Assembly (NCBI RefSeq): GCF_900452395.1
Contig: NZ_UGNV01000001.1
Coordinates: forward strand, 328,501 to 392,500
DNA: 64,000 nucleotides
Direction: 5' to 3'
DNA from: Legionella beliardensis
GTDB taxonomy: Bacteria > Pseudomonadota > Gammaproteobacteria > Legionellales > Legionellaceae
The notes beneath the pieces are model-generated. The model was not told the DNA's origin. It saw nothing but the letters and a program-made list of their open reading frames with translations, and ran no database searches. Shown here in pieces: positions 63,963 through 64,000 of this stretch (positions are counted from its first letter, which is position 1; every line of letters starts with the position of its first letter). Made by a program: the position numbers and the translations under genes.

Positions 63963-64000
63963 GGGCGGCAGCTCTAAGAGCCACACCTCGGCGCCCGCAT
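63963..64000 (-). ncRNA. ffs: SRP RNA (4.5S RNA), 3' end only
   Basis: Read on the minus strand the segment GCGGGCGCCGAGGTGTGGCT matches 15 of 20 positions of the E. coli 4.5S RNA segment GCGTGTGCCGGGATGTAGCT, and ends in GCCGCCC, which would pair with the 5' end. The conserved GGAAG(C)A apical region lies outside the window. It is 15 bases upstream of dnaX, an arrangement known in other gammaproteobacteria. Confidence 0.65.

Noticed and set aside
1..64000. tRNA, rRNA, CRISPR array, transposase or prophage
   Set aside because: Looked for in intergenic regions and gene products; nothing convincing was seen.

Overview
This 64 kb window is AT-rich chromosomal DNA from a gammaproteobacterium, most likely Legionella or a close relative in Legionellales. 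The housekeeping blocks are gammaproteobacterial: ratA-rnfH-bamE-fur, lptM-dapF, rpsP-rimM-trmD-rplS, ffh, and ffs-dnaX-ybaB-recR. Between them lie large single genes with eukaryote-like features: ubiquitin-interacting motifs, nuclear-localisation-like basic stretches, leucine-rich and 34-residue helical repeats, and a coiled-coil/polyproline protein. Two periplasmic IcmL/DotI-like proteins are also present. This mixture is typical of bacteria that export effectors through a Dot/Icm type IVB system. No dot/icm operon, tRNA, rRNA, CRISPR array, transposase or prophage was seen.

Layout. 0-3.3 kb: the end of a fatty-acid elongation/acyl-transfer operon (ketosynthase, ketosynthase-like protein without its cysteine, LpxL-family acyltransferase), resembling very-long-chain acyl modification of lipid A. 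3.4-5.6 kb: two effector-like genes and a palindrome-rich spacer. 5.6-9.5 kb, minus strand: lptM-dapF-trkA-trkH. 9.5-10.8 kb: a probable nuclease-like effector with nuclear-localisation-like signals. 11-16 kb: dispersed repeats, esterase-ratA-rnfH, bamE, fur, and a 718-residue protein with two ubiquitin-interacting motifs. 16-22 kb: a HerA-like ATPase convergent with a four-gene operon (C39-like peptidase, RimK-like ATP-grasp ligase, GCS2-like ligase, N-formylglutamate amidohydrolase) that looks like an undescribed amide-bond-forming pathway. 22-26 kb: GT87-like glycosyltransferase, DUF4442 protein, BON protein, LRR-like protein, IcmL-like protein. 26-36 kb: uvrA, ligD, a thioredoxin-reductase-like enzyme, CinA-C, LemA, M48 protease, outer-membrane protein. 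36-46 kb: second IcmL-like protein, YadG/YadH-type ABC exporter, the coiled-coil/polyproline protein with an A10 tract that hides a second C-terminus, two 2-oxoglutarate oxygenases, a split-Nudix protein, nitronate monooxygenase and small exported proteins. 46-51 kb: ribosomal/SRP block and a CNNM/CBS transporter. 51-56 kb: RND efflux operon led by a response regulator that lacks its phospho-acceptor aspartate. 56-64 kb: two orphan genes, a sulfatase-DUF547 pair, and recR-ybaB-dnaX, ending in the 3' end of the SRP RNA gene.

Several intergenic regions carry dispersed, partly palindromic repeats of at least three kinds: a GTAGCCTGGG...CCCAGGCTAC family, a GATTGCTTCGCTTCGCTCGCAA family and a GGATACCGTAGACACGCC family. 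Function calls rest on motif recognition by eye. The effector assignments are inferences from architecture, not from secretion data.
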